Of a stretch of DNA of 64,000 nucleotides, positions 42,819 to 50,328 are shown piece after piece. Location: NCBI GenBank assembly GCA_002483345.1, contig DLHS01000015.1, forward strand, positions 282,525 through 346,524. The letters are read 5' to 3'. Below the pieces are notes generated by a model that saw only the letters and a program-made list of their open reading frames with translations, was not told the DNA's origin and ran no database searches. How positions within the stretch are numbered: the first letter of the stretch is position 1; each line of letters opens with the position of its first letter. The translations under genes and the position numbers were made by a program. This stretch comes from Bacteroidetes bacterium UBA7662 (GTDB lineage: Bacteria; Bacteroidota; Bacteroidia; UBA7662).

Positions 42819-43841
42819 TTGGAAAAACCCAAAACCGGGATACTTCTTGTTAATCTCGGTACCCCTGCTTCTCCCGCCGTTGCCGATGTGCGGACCTACC
42901 TTAAAGAGTTTTTGTTAGATCCGCGTGTCATTGACATTCCTGCTATCCCCAGAAATCTGCTTGTAAGAGGCATCATAGCACCCTTCAGGGCTCCTAAATC
43001 TGCCAAAACCTACAAGGCAATCTGGACAGCCAACGGCTCTCCCCTGATGTACTATAGTGAACAAATGGCAAAATTGCTGCAGGAACAATTGGGAGATGCT
43101 TATGTTGTTAAACTGGCAATGCGGTATCAGCAACCTTCCCTGTCCGGGGTATTGGGAGAAATGGAGCGGATGTCGCTCTCTAAAATCAGGATTATACCGC
43201 TGTTTCCACAGTATGCCGCAGCAACAACAGGTTCTGTACACCAACGGGTAATGGAGATTGTGGGCAAATGGCAAACTATACCGGATATGGAGTTCATCAA
43301 CAGCTATGCTGACCATCCCGGGCTCATTGAAACCTTTGTTGAACGTGCTTCCTCTTATGAGGTAAAAAACTTCGATCATGTGTTGTTCAGTTTTCATGGC
43401 CTACCGGTCAGACAGTTATTGAAGGCAGATTTCGGTCATTATTGCCAGCAAAGCGGTTGTTGCGAAGTGATAACGGCCACCAATTTCCGGTGCTACGGGG
43501 CGCAATGTCACCAGACTGCCCATTTAATTGCCGGGAGACTGGGCTTAAGCCGCGGGCAATACACGGTAAGTTTCCAGTCACGTTTAGGGAAAACTCCCTG
43601 GATTCAGCCATACAGCGCTGAAATCATAGAAAAACTGGCAAAAACAGGTAAAAAAAGAATATTGGTCTTCTCCCCGGCTTTTGTGGCTGACTGTCTGGAA
43701 ACCATCTTTGAAATTGGGGTAGAATACCAGGAAGACTTTGAGAGAATGGGTGGTGAGACGCTTCAGTTGGTAGAAAGCCTCAACGATCATCCCCGCTGGA
43801 TAACGACTTTGGCAGACTTATCGACTCAGGTAATCGCCTAA
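42819..43841 (+). CDS. hemH: Ferrochelatase
   Basis: A 340-aa enzyme that inserts Fe2+ into protoporphyrin (or coproporphyrin) to make haem. The start is TTG at 42819 (only codon available: the regulator's stop TAA is in the same frame 9 bp before it). Family marks: GILLVNLGTPASP, RVIDIPAIPRNLLV, FSFHGLPVRQL (catalytic His) and SFQSRLGKTPWIQPY. C-terminal FVADCLETIFEI contains the conserved Glu. It converges on rdgB, overlapping by 24 bp, so the two stop regions are antisense to each other. Confidence 0.96.
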   Translation: MEKPKTGILLVNLGTPASPAVADVRTYLKEFLLDPRVIDIPAIPRNLLVRGIIAPFRAPKSAKTYKAIWTANGSPLMYYSEQMAKLLQEQLGDAYVVKLAMRYQQPSLSGVLGEMERMSLSKIRIIPLFPQYAAATTGSVHQRVMEIVGKWQTIPDMEFINSYADHPGLIETFVERASSYEVKNFDHVLFSFHGLPVRQLLKADFGHYCQQSGCCEVITATNFRCYGAQCHQTAHLIAGRLGLSRGQYTVSFQSRLGKTPWIQPYSAEIIEKLAKTGKKRILVFSPAFVADCLETIFEIGVEYQEDFERMGGETLQLVESLNDHPRWITTLADLSTQVIA

Positions 43842-44408
43842 AAAAGCTATCATCTTAGCCAAAGCCCTTCCACGGTGGCTGATAGCATTTTTAGCGGACG
43901 GCTCCATTTCAGCAAAACTCTGTGTTTTATTTTCCGGGACAAACAGGGCATCGTAACCGAAACCACCTTCGCCCCTTTCCTCCTCCCGTATGCGGCCTTC
44001 CACTACTCCATCAAAAAAGTAGGCCTTTCCTTCCAATATAAGGCAAATACTAGTCCTGAATCGGGCCGATCGATCGTTCATGCCCTGCAATTCCTCCAGG
44101 AGTTTGGTTCGGTTACGGGCAGCATCGCTGGGTTCACCGGCGTAGCGGGCAGAATATACGCCGGGACGCCCTCCGAGCGCTTTCACTTCCAGACCGGTAT
44201 CATCTGCAAAGCAGGCTTTGCCGGTGGCTTCCCAGATAGCCCTTGCCTTGAGCGCAGCATTACCCTCCAGCGTAGTAGCTGTTTCTTCAATTTCGGTCGT
44301 CCAGCCAATATCATGCAGGCTCCTGAGCAGGATCGGGAATTTGGCAAGCAAAGAGGCTATTTCTGCTGTTTTATGCTTGTTTGAAGAAGCGAAAATAAGT
44401 TCCATCAT
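43818..44408 (-). CDS. rdgB: XTP/dITP (non-canonical purine NTP) pyrophosphatase, RdgB/HAM1
   Basis: A 196-aa housecleaning pyrophosphatase that removes XTP and dITP. LIFASSNKHKTAEIASLL is the substrate-binding N-terminus, and FADDTGLEVKALGGRPGVYSARYAG carries the catalytic metal ligands. GEGGFGYDALFVPE and MEPSAKNAISHRGRAL complete the family pattern. ATGs at 44408 and 44405 are both possible. The first codons overlap the stop of the upstream unknown gene by 4 bp, and the 3' end overlaps hemH by 24 bp. Confidence 0.97.
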   Translation of the reverse strand: MMELIFASSNKHKTAEIASLLAKFPILLRSLHDIGWTTEIEETATTLEGNAALKARAIWEATGKACFADDTGLEVKALGGRPGVYSARYAGEPSDAARNRTKLLEELQGMNDRSARFRTSICLILEGKAYFFDGVVEGRIREEERGEGGFGYDALFVPENKTQSFAEMEPSAKNAISHRGRALAKMIAFLGDYLSR

Positions 44409-45013
44409 ATGCCAAAAGTAGCCTTAAGGGCCGCCCAAAGAGATTTTTTGTATTCAACACTGCTATCCAGTTCTGCCAATGTGCATGTTTTCAGCAGCCT
44501 GGTACCTTTCCAGGAGGTTGTAAGGTTATGCTTTTCATCAACTGTTGCTACCCCAAACGCAAAAACAAAGGCGCTGGTAGACCAGTCAGACCCTTCTGGG
44601 TCCGGATTGGTTTCCAGCACCAACCGGGCTGCCGGAATGTTAACTGCCGCTATGATTTTTTTGATGAGCAGCCGTTCTGCCGGAGACGGCGCTTCAGAGG
44701 TCCAGATGACATATTTACCCTCATAGTTTTTCTTTGCGATGACCGGAGAAACGGTGCTAGTCGGATTCGTTGCAGTGTCCGGTTTCATTTCGGCGGATTT
44801 CTCTCCTGCTGTGGCAGCAACACTATTCACGGCTGCCTCAGACGGCAGTGCGGTCGGTTCCTGCACCGGCTTTGTCTTCTCTTCTGCCTGTTTTTCAGGC
44901 AGATTTCCGGCATCCATCTGATAGACTTCTGTTGCCAGAAATTCGGTCAGAAAAGCTGCATTTGATTTAAGGGTGCTTAGTTCAGCCTGCAGTCCGGATT
45001 TAGACATCGCCAT
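44405..45013 (-). CDS. Uncharacterised protein cotranscribed with rdgB (possible replisome psi-like protein)
   Basis: About 202 aa from the ATG at 45013; the longer reading to 45064 runs through a -7 box (TAATTTTG, 45023-45030) and is unlikely, and 45007 is also possible. The N-terminus is helical (MSKSGLQAELSTLKSNAAFL), the middle (about residues 45-90) is Pro/Ala/Glu-rich and probably disordered, and the last 110 residues are a mixed domain with YVIWTSEAPSPAERLLIKKI and ending SLWAALKATFGI. That layout reminds me of Bacteroidota DNA polymerase III psi-like proteins, but I cannot show it. It overlaps rdgB by 4 bp. Confidence 0.72.
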   Translation of the reverse strand: MAMSKSGLQAELSTLKSNAAFLTEFLATEVYQMDAGNLPEKQAEEKTKPVQEPTALPSEAAVNSVAATAGEKSAEMKPDTATNPTSTVSPVIAKKNYEGKYVIWTSEAPSPAERLLIKKIIAAVNIPAARLVLETNPDPEGSDWSTSAFVFAFGVATVDEKHNLTTSWKGTRLLKTCTLAELDSSVEYKKSLWAALKATFGI

Positions 45014-45022
45014 GGTTTTGCT

Positions 45023-45030
45023 CAAAATTA
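45023..45030 (-). promoter_or_regulatory. Candidate -7 box (TAATTTTG) for the unknown gene upstream of rdgB
   Basis: Perfect TAnnTTTG match on the minus strand, 9 bp before the ATG at 45013. It supports that start and lies in a 60-bp divergent gap shared with ilvE. Confidence 0.42.
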
Positions 45031-45044
45031 CGGCCTTGAATCCG

Positions 45045-45052
45045 TATTTTTG
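45045..45052 (+). promoter_or_regulatory. Candidate -7 box (TATTTTTG) for ilvE
   Basis: Perfect TAnnTTTG match, 21 bp before the ATG at 45074. A TTTTG at 45016-45020 is present but further away than ideal (24 bp). Confidence 0.45.
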
Positions 45053-45073
45053 GGATTCACACAAATCAATTCA

Positions 45074-46132
45074 ATGCTTCCCAATCTCAAAATTCAGAAG
45101 ATTGCCAAAAGCCACATCGGAGAGGTTGATTTTAACAACATCCCCTTCGGTAAAGTTTTCAGCGACCATATGTTCATGGCCGATTATATTGATGGAAAAT
45201 GGACTCAGCCCCGTATCGTCCCTTACGAGCCCATTCCTTTGAGTCCCGCGATTTCTGCCCTTCACTACGGTCAGTCTATCTTCGAAGGCCTCAAAGCCTA
45301 CCGCGACCAGAACGGGCATCCACAGGTTTTCAGGCCTGAAGCCAATTATAAACGGATGAACAAATCTGCTGAACGTTTGTGTATGCCTCCCATCAGCAAA
45401 GAATTTTTTCTGGGTGGTTTGATGGAGTTGCTGGAAGTTGACCAGCAATGGATTCCTACCAAACCTGATAATTCGCTTTATATCCGCCCTTTCATGTTCG
45501 CTATTGATGAATATGTCGGCATCCGTCCATCGGAGCGGTATCGTTTTATCATTTTCTGCTGCCCGGTAGGAGCATATTATACCGCTCCGCTGAAGGTTAA
45601 GGTCAGTGATCATTTCGTGCGTGCCTTCCCGAGAGGCACCGGTTACGCAAAAGTTGCCGGTAACTACGCGGCTGGTATGCTGCCGCTCAAATTTGCCCGC
45701 CAGGAAGGTTACGACCAGCTGGTATGGCTGGATGGCAAGGAAATGAAGTATGTAGAAGAGTCCGGTACCATGAATCTGTTTTTCCAGATTGGCGATACCC
45801 TGATTACACCTGCCGCAGAGGGTACCATACTGGAAGGCATTACCCGTGACAGCATGTTGAAACTTGCCAAAGAAGCCGGGTACAAGGTGGAGGTTCGGAA
45901 AATCAGCATTGAAGAGGTATTCGAAGCCTACAACAAAGGCAAGCTGAAAGATGCTTTCGGTACCGGAACGGCTGCCACCATCGCTCACATTCACACCATG
46001 AATTACAAAGGTTTCGACATGGTATTACCGGCTGTAGAAACCCGCCACATCTCCAACGAATTACGCCGCCAGCTCGACGATATTAAAACCGGGCGGGTGG
46101 CAGATAAATTTGGCTGGATGGTCAAACTGTGA
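45074..46132 (+). CDS. ilvE: Branched-chain amino acid aminotransferase
   Basis: A 352-aa class IV PLP aminotransferase for leucine, isoleucine and valine, starting MLPNLKIQKIAK at 45074. A longer reading (TTG at 45050) would put the start inside the -7 box. Family features: LHYGQSIFEGLKAYR, the PLP-lysine in TGYAKVAGNYAAG, EESGTMNLFF, and the C-terminal FGTGTAATIAHI. The layout (about 350 aa) fits the BCAT2-like bacterial type. The gene stands alone with its own -7 box. Confidence 0.95.
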   Translation: MLPNLKIQKIAKSHIGEVDFNNIPFGKVFSDHMFMADYIDGKWTQPRIVPYEPIPLSPAISALHYGQSIFEGLKAYRDQNGHPQVFRPEANYKRMNKSAERLCMPPISKEFFLGGLMELLEVDQQWIPTKPDNSLYIRPFMFAIDEYVGIRPSERYRFIIFCCPVGAYYTAPLKVKVSDHFVRAFPRGTGYAKVAGNYAAGMLPLKFARQEGYDQLVWLDGKEMKYVEESGTMNLFFQIGDTLITPAAEGTILEGITRDSMLKLAKEAGYKVEVRKISIEEVFEAYNKGKLKDAFGTGTAATIAHIHTMNYKGFDMVLPAVETRHISNELRRQLDDIKTGRVADKFGWMVKL

Positions 46133-46209
46133 TTATTTGTTAATTGACCCCGGTCAAAAATCTGGGATTTTATCAAGCTGTATATTCGTACACTTTCCAA
46201 ACCGTTACA

Positions 46210-47532
46210 ATGAGAAAATCAATATTAATGATTTCGGCGGCCGTGCTTTTGAGCATGCCTTCGACAGCACAGGAGAACAGGATCAAATACGAGCAGTATA
46301 CCCTTAAAAACGGTATGCGCGTGATTCTGCACCAGGACAACAGTACGCCGATTGTGGCGGTGAGTGTCCTGTATCATGTAGGCTCAAAAAACGAAGATCC
46401 GGCGCGTACCGGATTTGCTCACTTCTTTGAACACCTGCTGTTCGAAGGTTCTGAGAACATCGGCCGGGGTGAATACATGGGCCTTATCAAAGACAATGGT
46501 GGTACCCTGAATGCCAATACTTCTTACGACCGGACTTATTACTACGAAATTCTTCCATCTAACCAACTGGAGCTGGCTTTGTGGATGGAGTCCGAACGAC
46601 TGCTTCACGCCAAAATTGAAAATGTGGGTATAGAAACCCAGCGGGAAGTGGTTAAAGAAGAACGTCGCCAGCGTTATGACAATACACCATATGGTTCACT
46701 GATTGATGAGACCATGAAACGTGTTTTTAAAGTACATCCTTACGGCCGTAGCATCATTGGCTCCATGGACCACCTGAATGCAGCTCAGAGAGACGAGTTT
46801 TACGGCTTCTACAAGAAGTTTTACGTCCCCAACAATGCCGTACTTTCTATTGCAGGCGATCTCAATATCGCACAAACCAAAAAATGGATAGAAGCCTATT
46901 TTGGCAGCATTCCGAAAGGAACAAGCCTTATAGAGCGCCCTACTATTAAAGAACCGGAACAAACCAAAGAAATAAGGGATACTGTTTACGACAACATTCA
47001 GTTACCTGCAGTCGTACATGCGTATAAATTCCCTGCACAGGGTACTCCTGATTACTATGCCATGGACATGCTCAGCTCCCTCCTTTCCAAGGGTAACAGC
47101 TCCCGTTTTCAGCGCAACATCGTAGACCGTGATCAGAAGGCTCTTTTTGTAGGGGCCTTCCCACTTGGCCTGGAAGATGCCAGCATAGCCCTGATGTTTG
47201 GAATTGTAAACATGGGTATTGGGGTCGATGCCCTGGATGCGGCCATGATAGCAGAAGTAAATGATGTGAAAACCAATCTGATCAGTGAGGAAGAGTTTCA
47301 AAAGCTGAAAAATCAGTTTGAAAATGACTTTGTAAACTCCTACAGTTCCGTCGCCGGAATCGCAGAGAATCTGGCCAATTACCTGGTGTATTTCGGAGAT
47401 GCCAATCTCATTAACACGGAGTTAAACCGCTACACCAGTGTAACCCGGGAAGACATTCGCCGGGTAGCTAATAAATATCTCAGCGACAACAACCGCGTAG
47501 CCCTCCACTATCTTCCCAAAAGCTCCAAATAA
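46210..47532 (+). CDS. Exported M16-family metalloprotease (catalytic subunit)
   Basis: A 440-aa secreted zinc protease. ATG at 46210 gives the signal peptide MRKSILMISAAVLLSMPSTA; the longer reading from 46144 adds a non-signal stretch. The inverted zinc motif HFFEH (His71, Glu74, His75) is intact, with the distal Glu in REVVKEERR and the usual R/Y pair in the C-terminal half. It forms an operon with a second M16 protein that starts 3 bp later, like other two-part M16B peptidases (active plus non-catalytic partner). The substrate is unknown; it should act in the periplasm on peptides. Confidence 0.94.
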   Translation: MRKSILMISAAVLLSMPSTAQENRIKYEQYTLKNGMRVILHQDNSTPIVAVSVLYHVGSKNEDPARTGFAHFFEHLLFEGSENIGRGEYMGLIKDNGGTLNANTSYDRTYYYEILPSNQLELALWMESERLLHAKIENVGIETQREVVKEERRQRYDNTPYGSLIDETMKRVFKVHPYGRSIIGSMDHLNAAQRDEFYGFYKKFYVPNNAVLSIAGDLNIAQTKKWIEAYFGSIPKGTSLIERPTIKEPEQTKEIRDTVYDNIQLPAVVHAYKFPAQGTPDYYAMDMLSSLLSKGNSSRFQRNIVDRDQKALFVGAFPLGLEDASIALMFGIVNMGIGVDALDAAMIAEVNDVKTNLISEEEFQKLKNQFENDFVNSYSSVAGIAENLANYLVYFGDANLINTELNRYTSVTREDIRRVANKYLSDNNRVALHYLPKSSK

Positions 47533-47535
47533 ATC

Positions 47536-49620
47536 ATGATGAAAAGATTTTTAGCCATCGTATGTCTGATCGCACTGGGAAGCAGTGTGTTGGCACAAAA
47601 TATTGACCGGAGCAAAAAACCGGCTGCCGGAGCTGCTCCTGCTATTCAACTGAAAGATTCCAGATCTTTCATCCTTCCTAACGGATTAAAAGTATTTGTG
47701 GTAGAAAACAACAAACTACCTAAAATCAACCTCTCACTCGTTCTCGATATCGATCCGGTAATGGAAGGTGACGCTGTAGGTTATGAGAGCCTTAGTGGCA
47801 GCATGATTGGTACAGCCACCAAAACGAAAAGTAAAGAACAACTGGATGCAGCCATTGATTTGCTGGGAGCTAACTTCAGTGCCAATTCGGAAGGCTTTTT
47901 CGCTTCTTCACTCAGCAAACACAAAGAAGCTTTGCTTGCCATTGTAAGCGACATCATTCTGAACGCTGAGTTCAAACAATCTGAACTTGATAAACTAAAA
48001 AAACAAACCATATCGGGTTTGCAAACAGAAAAAGACGATGCCAATGCCATTGCAGAAAATGTCCGCAGGGCGTTGGTGTACGGACCTAATCACCCATACG
48101 GTCAGATTACCACAGAGGCGAGTGTTGAGAAAGTTACGCTGCCCTTGGTAGAGAACCATTTCAGGACCTACTATCGTCCAAACGTGGGTTACCTGGCCAT
48201 TGTAGGGGATATCAAGTATGAAGAAGCCAAAACACTGATAGAAAAGTATTTTGGTGCCTGGGAACGCAAAGATGTGCCAAAACACACTTATGCCACCCCA
48301 GCCGCCTCAAAAGGTCGTCGGGTGATAGTAGTTAATAAGACAGGTGCTGTTCAGACGGTTATCAACATCAGTCACCCCCTTGTATTAACGCCTGGCTCTC
48401 CTGACGCCATTGCTGCCAGCACCCTCAACAATATGCTGGGTGGTGCAGATGCCCGGTTGTTCAACAACCTGCGTGAGGCGCATGGTTATACCTATGGTGC
48501 CTATTCTGATCTGAGCACGGATAAATTGGTGGGCAGTTTCAATGCATATGCACAGGTACGTACAGCGGTAACCGACAGTGCGGTAACAGAGTTTATTTAC
48601 GAATTAGACCGTATCCGCAACGAAGATGCCCCTGCTGATGAAGTACAAGGCATTCTTAACTATATGACCGGAAGTTTCGCGCGTTCTCTGGAACGTCCGC
48701 AAACGGTTGCCAATTTTGCCATTAATGTAGAGCGTTATGGTTTATCCAAAGATTACTACAAAAACTACCTGCAAAGCCTGAACGCTATTACTCCTTCCGA
48801 TATCAGAAGGGTTGCCGGCAAATACATCATGCCCGACAATGCTATTGTGGTTTGTGTAGGCAGTAAAGATGAAATAGCCAGCAAACTGGCCGTTTTCGCC
48901 AGCTCAGGCAAAGTTGAGTATTACGACAATTACGGCCGGGAAGTAAAAGCTGTTTCAACCCCTGTTCCTGCCGGTGTAACTGCCGAAAGTGTTGTACGTA
49001 ATTACATTACTGCAGTTGGTGGTGAGAAAAACTGGTCAAAAATCAGGGATCTGAAAATCGTAATGGGCGCTACCGTTCAAAACATGGCTTTAGAGCAGGT
49101 TATTCAGAAAAAAACACCTGGCAAATACATGACAGAAGTCAAAATTAATGGCAGCATGACTGTTCAGAAAATTGTATTTGATGGTACCAAAGGCCAGCAA
49201 AGTGGTATGCAAGGCAGCAAAGCACTTGAAGGCGAAATACTCGCTGATACCAAAGAATCAGCTGCCATGTTAACAGAACTGGCTTACCTCAGCAAACCTT
49301 ACAGCCTACAGTTAAAAGGAATAGAGCGTATTGGTGAAACAGAAGCCTATCAGGTAGAAGTGACCAATGCTGCAGGTAAAAAGTCAACCCATTTCTTTGA
49401 CACTAAATCGGGCTTGAAAGTCCGTGAGGTAAGTACTACTGAAGGCCCGGAAGGCCCCGCCAGTCAAACATTTGACCTGGCTGATTACAAAGAAATCAAA
49501 GGTGGTGTCAAAATTCCACACAAAATGAGTATCGACTTTGGTGTTCAGGTGGTGGAAATGACCTTAAAATCAGCTGAAACCAACAGTAAAATAAAGGACA
49601 GCGAGTTTGAAGTGAAGTAA
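47536..49620 (+). CDS. Non-catalytic M16-family partner with LolA-like C-terminal domain
   Basis: A 694-aa exported protein (signal peptide MMKRFLAIVCLIALGSSVLA). Residues about 35-460 are M16-like (LPNGLKVFVVENNKLP, YGPNHPYGQITTEASV, NNLREAHGYTYGAYSDLS), but the place of HxxEH reads GYESLSGSM, so the zinc site is missing. It should pair with the upstream active subunit. Residues about 485-694 form an extra beta-rich domain (NYITAVGGEKNWSKIRDLKI through GVKIPHKMSIDFGVQVVEM) resembling LolA/LolB-type or outer-membrane-lipoprotein-sorting domains. That added domain is less usual. Confidence 0.92.
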   Translation: MMKRFLAIVCLIALGSSVLAQNIDRSKKPAAGAAPAIQLKDSRSFILPNGLKVFVVENNKLPKINLSLVLDIDPVMEGDAVGYESLSGSMIGTATKTKSKEQLDAAIDLLGANFSANSEGFFASSLSKHKEALLAIVSDIILNAEFKQSELDKLKKQTISGLQTEKDDANAIAENVRRALVYGPNHPYGQITTEASVEKVTLPLVENHFRTYYRPNVGYLAIVGDIKYEEAKTLIEKYFGAWERKDVPKHTYATPAASKGRRVIVVNKTGAVQTVINISHPLVLTPGSPDAIAASTLNNMLGGADARLFNNLREAHGYTYGAYSDLSTDKLVGSFNAYAQVRTAVTDSAVTEFIYELDRIRNEDAPADEVQGILNYMTGSFARSLERPQTVANFAINVERYGLSKDYYKNYLQSLNAITPSDIRRVAGKYIMPDNAIVVCVGSKDEIASKLAVFASSGKVEYYDNYGREVKAVSTPVPAGVTAESVVRNYITAVGGEKNWSKIRDLKIVMGATVQNMALEQVIQKKTPGKYMTEVKINGSMTVQKIVFDGTKGQQSGMQGSKALEGEILADTKESAAMLTELAYLSKPYSLQLKGIERIGETEAYQVEVTNAAGKKSTHFFDTKSGLKVREVSTTEGPEGPASQTFDLADYKEIKGGVKIPHKMSIDFGVQVVEMTLKSAETNSKIKDSEFEVK

Positions 49621-49623
49621 TTT

Positions 49624-49757
49624 CAGACATCGAGATTTCGAGAAACGAGACTTAGGAAACTCCGTGTTCTCTGTGGTTAAACGCAGAGAACACGGAGTTT
49701 TTTTAATTTTCGTAAAACCTATCCTTCCTTTTCTCGCCTCTCGTTTCTCGCCCTCTC
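49624..49757. repeat. Dispersed inverted repeat, copy 2, around a terminator
   Basis: The left arm CAGACATCGAGATTTCGAGA... (49624-49650) is 25 of 27 bases identical to the arm at 11342. Its inverted partner is TCTCGTTTCTCG (49739-49750), a perfect match to 49639-49650 with degenerate flanks. The centre holds the 16-bp-stem terminator. This is the second copy of the element in the window. Confidence 0.8.
49658..49707 (+). terminator. Intrinsic terminator after the M16 pair
   Basis: Perfect 16-bp stem AACTCCGTGTTCTCTG (49658-49673) / CAGAGAACACGGAGTT (49684-49699), 10-base loop, followed by T's. Ends the M16 operon. Confidence 0.9.
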
Positions 49758-49767
49758 AAAATCTACT

Positions 49768-50292
49768 TCAAGGTTGCATAAAAAGCGAGCGCAGTTCCGT
49801 CGCTTCATCCGGTTTCATGCGGCCACCCAAAATGAGGCGTAACTGACGCCTGCGCAAGGCACCATCATATAACTTTTGCTCATTTTCGTTTTCAGGTTTT
49901 AAATCGGGTACATTGATAGGATTACCCAATTGGTCTACCGCCACAAAGGTGAAATAGGCCTCGTTACATTTGTATTTCTGACCGGCAGGAATGTTCTCAG
50001 CAGATACTTCGATATGTACCTCCATCGAAGAATTAAAACTCCGGGTTACGCGAGCCTCCAAAGTCACCACATCCCCCAGTTTAATCGCCTTGCGGAATGA
50101 TACATTGTCGACACTGGCAGTCACAACTATACGATTGGAGTGTTTTTGCGCTGCAATGGCTGCGCATATATCCATCCAGTGCAGAAGTTTGCCCCCCATG
50201 AGGTTGTTAAGGGTGTTGGTGTCATTCGGGAGAATCAACTCATTCATGACTGTATAAGAGTCTGAAGGAGTTTTGAATTTTTGACTGCGCAT
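49768..50292 (-). CDS. Hotdog-fold acyl-CoA thioesterase (YciA-like)
   Basis: A 174-aa single-hotdog acyl-CoA thioesterase that hydrolyses acyl-CoA to free acid and CoA. The N-terminus TLNNLMGGKLLHWMDICAAIAA is typical (N at the helix start, Asp as catalytic residue). VVTASVDNVSFRKAIKLGDVV matches the second conserved part. A C-terminal basic extension (RRRQLRLILGGRMKPDEATEL) goes beyond the hotdog. A perfect -7 box (TACCTTTG) lies 16 bp before the ATG. Substrate chain length is unknown. Confidence 0.92.
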   Translation of the reverse strand: MRSQKFKTPSDSYTVMNELILPNDTNTLNNLMGGKLLHWMDICAAIAAQKHSNRIVVTASVDNVSFRKAIKLGDVVTLEARVTRSFNSSMEVHIEVSAENIPAGQKYKCNEAYFTFVAVDQLGNPINVPDLKPENENEQKLYDGALRRRQLRLILGGRMKPDEATELRSLFMQP

Positions 50293-50308
50293 GGTGTTTA
50301 TTTGCGCG

Positions 50309-50316
50309 CAAAGGTA
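50309..50316 (-). promoter_or_regulatory. Candidate -7 box (TACCTTTG) for the thioesterase
   Basis: Perfect TAnnTTTG match on the minus strand, 16 bp before the ATG at 50292. It falls in the 36-bp gap between the thioesterase and the upstream T9SS cargo gene, both on the minus strand. Confidence 0.4.
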
Positions 50317-50328
50317 CGCCTATTTCAC

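Noticed and set aside
45071..45994. 307-codon minus-strand open frame
   Set aside because: Fully antisense to ilvE, which has all family motifs; no start signal or protein-like composition.
46141..46160. TTGACC-CC-GGTCAA half-palindrome before the M16 operon
   Set aside because: Six-base arms around a two-base centre are too common to call an operator without a second copy.
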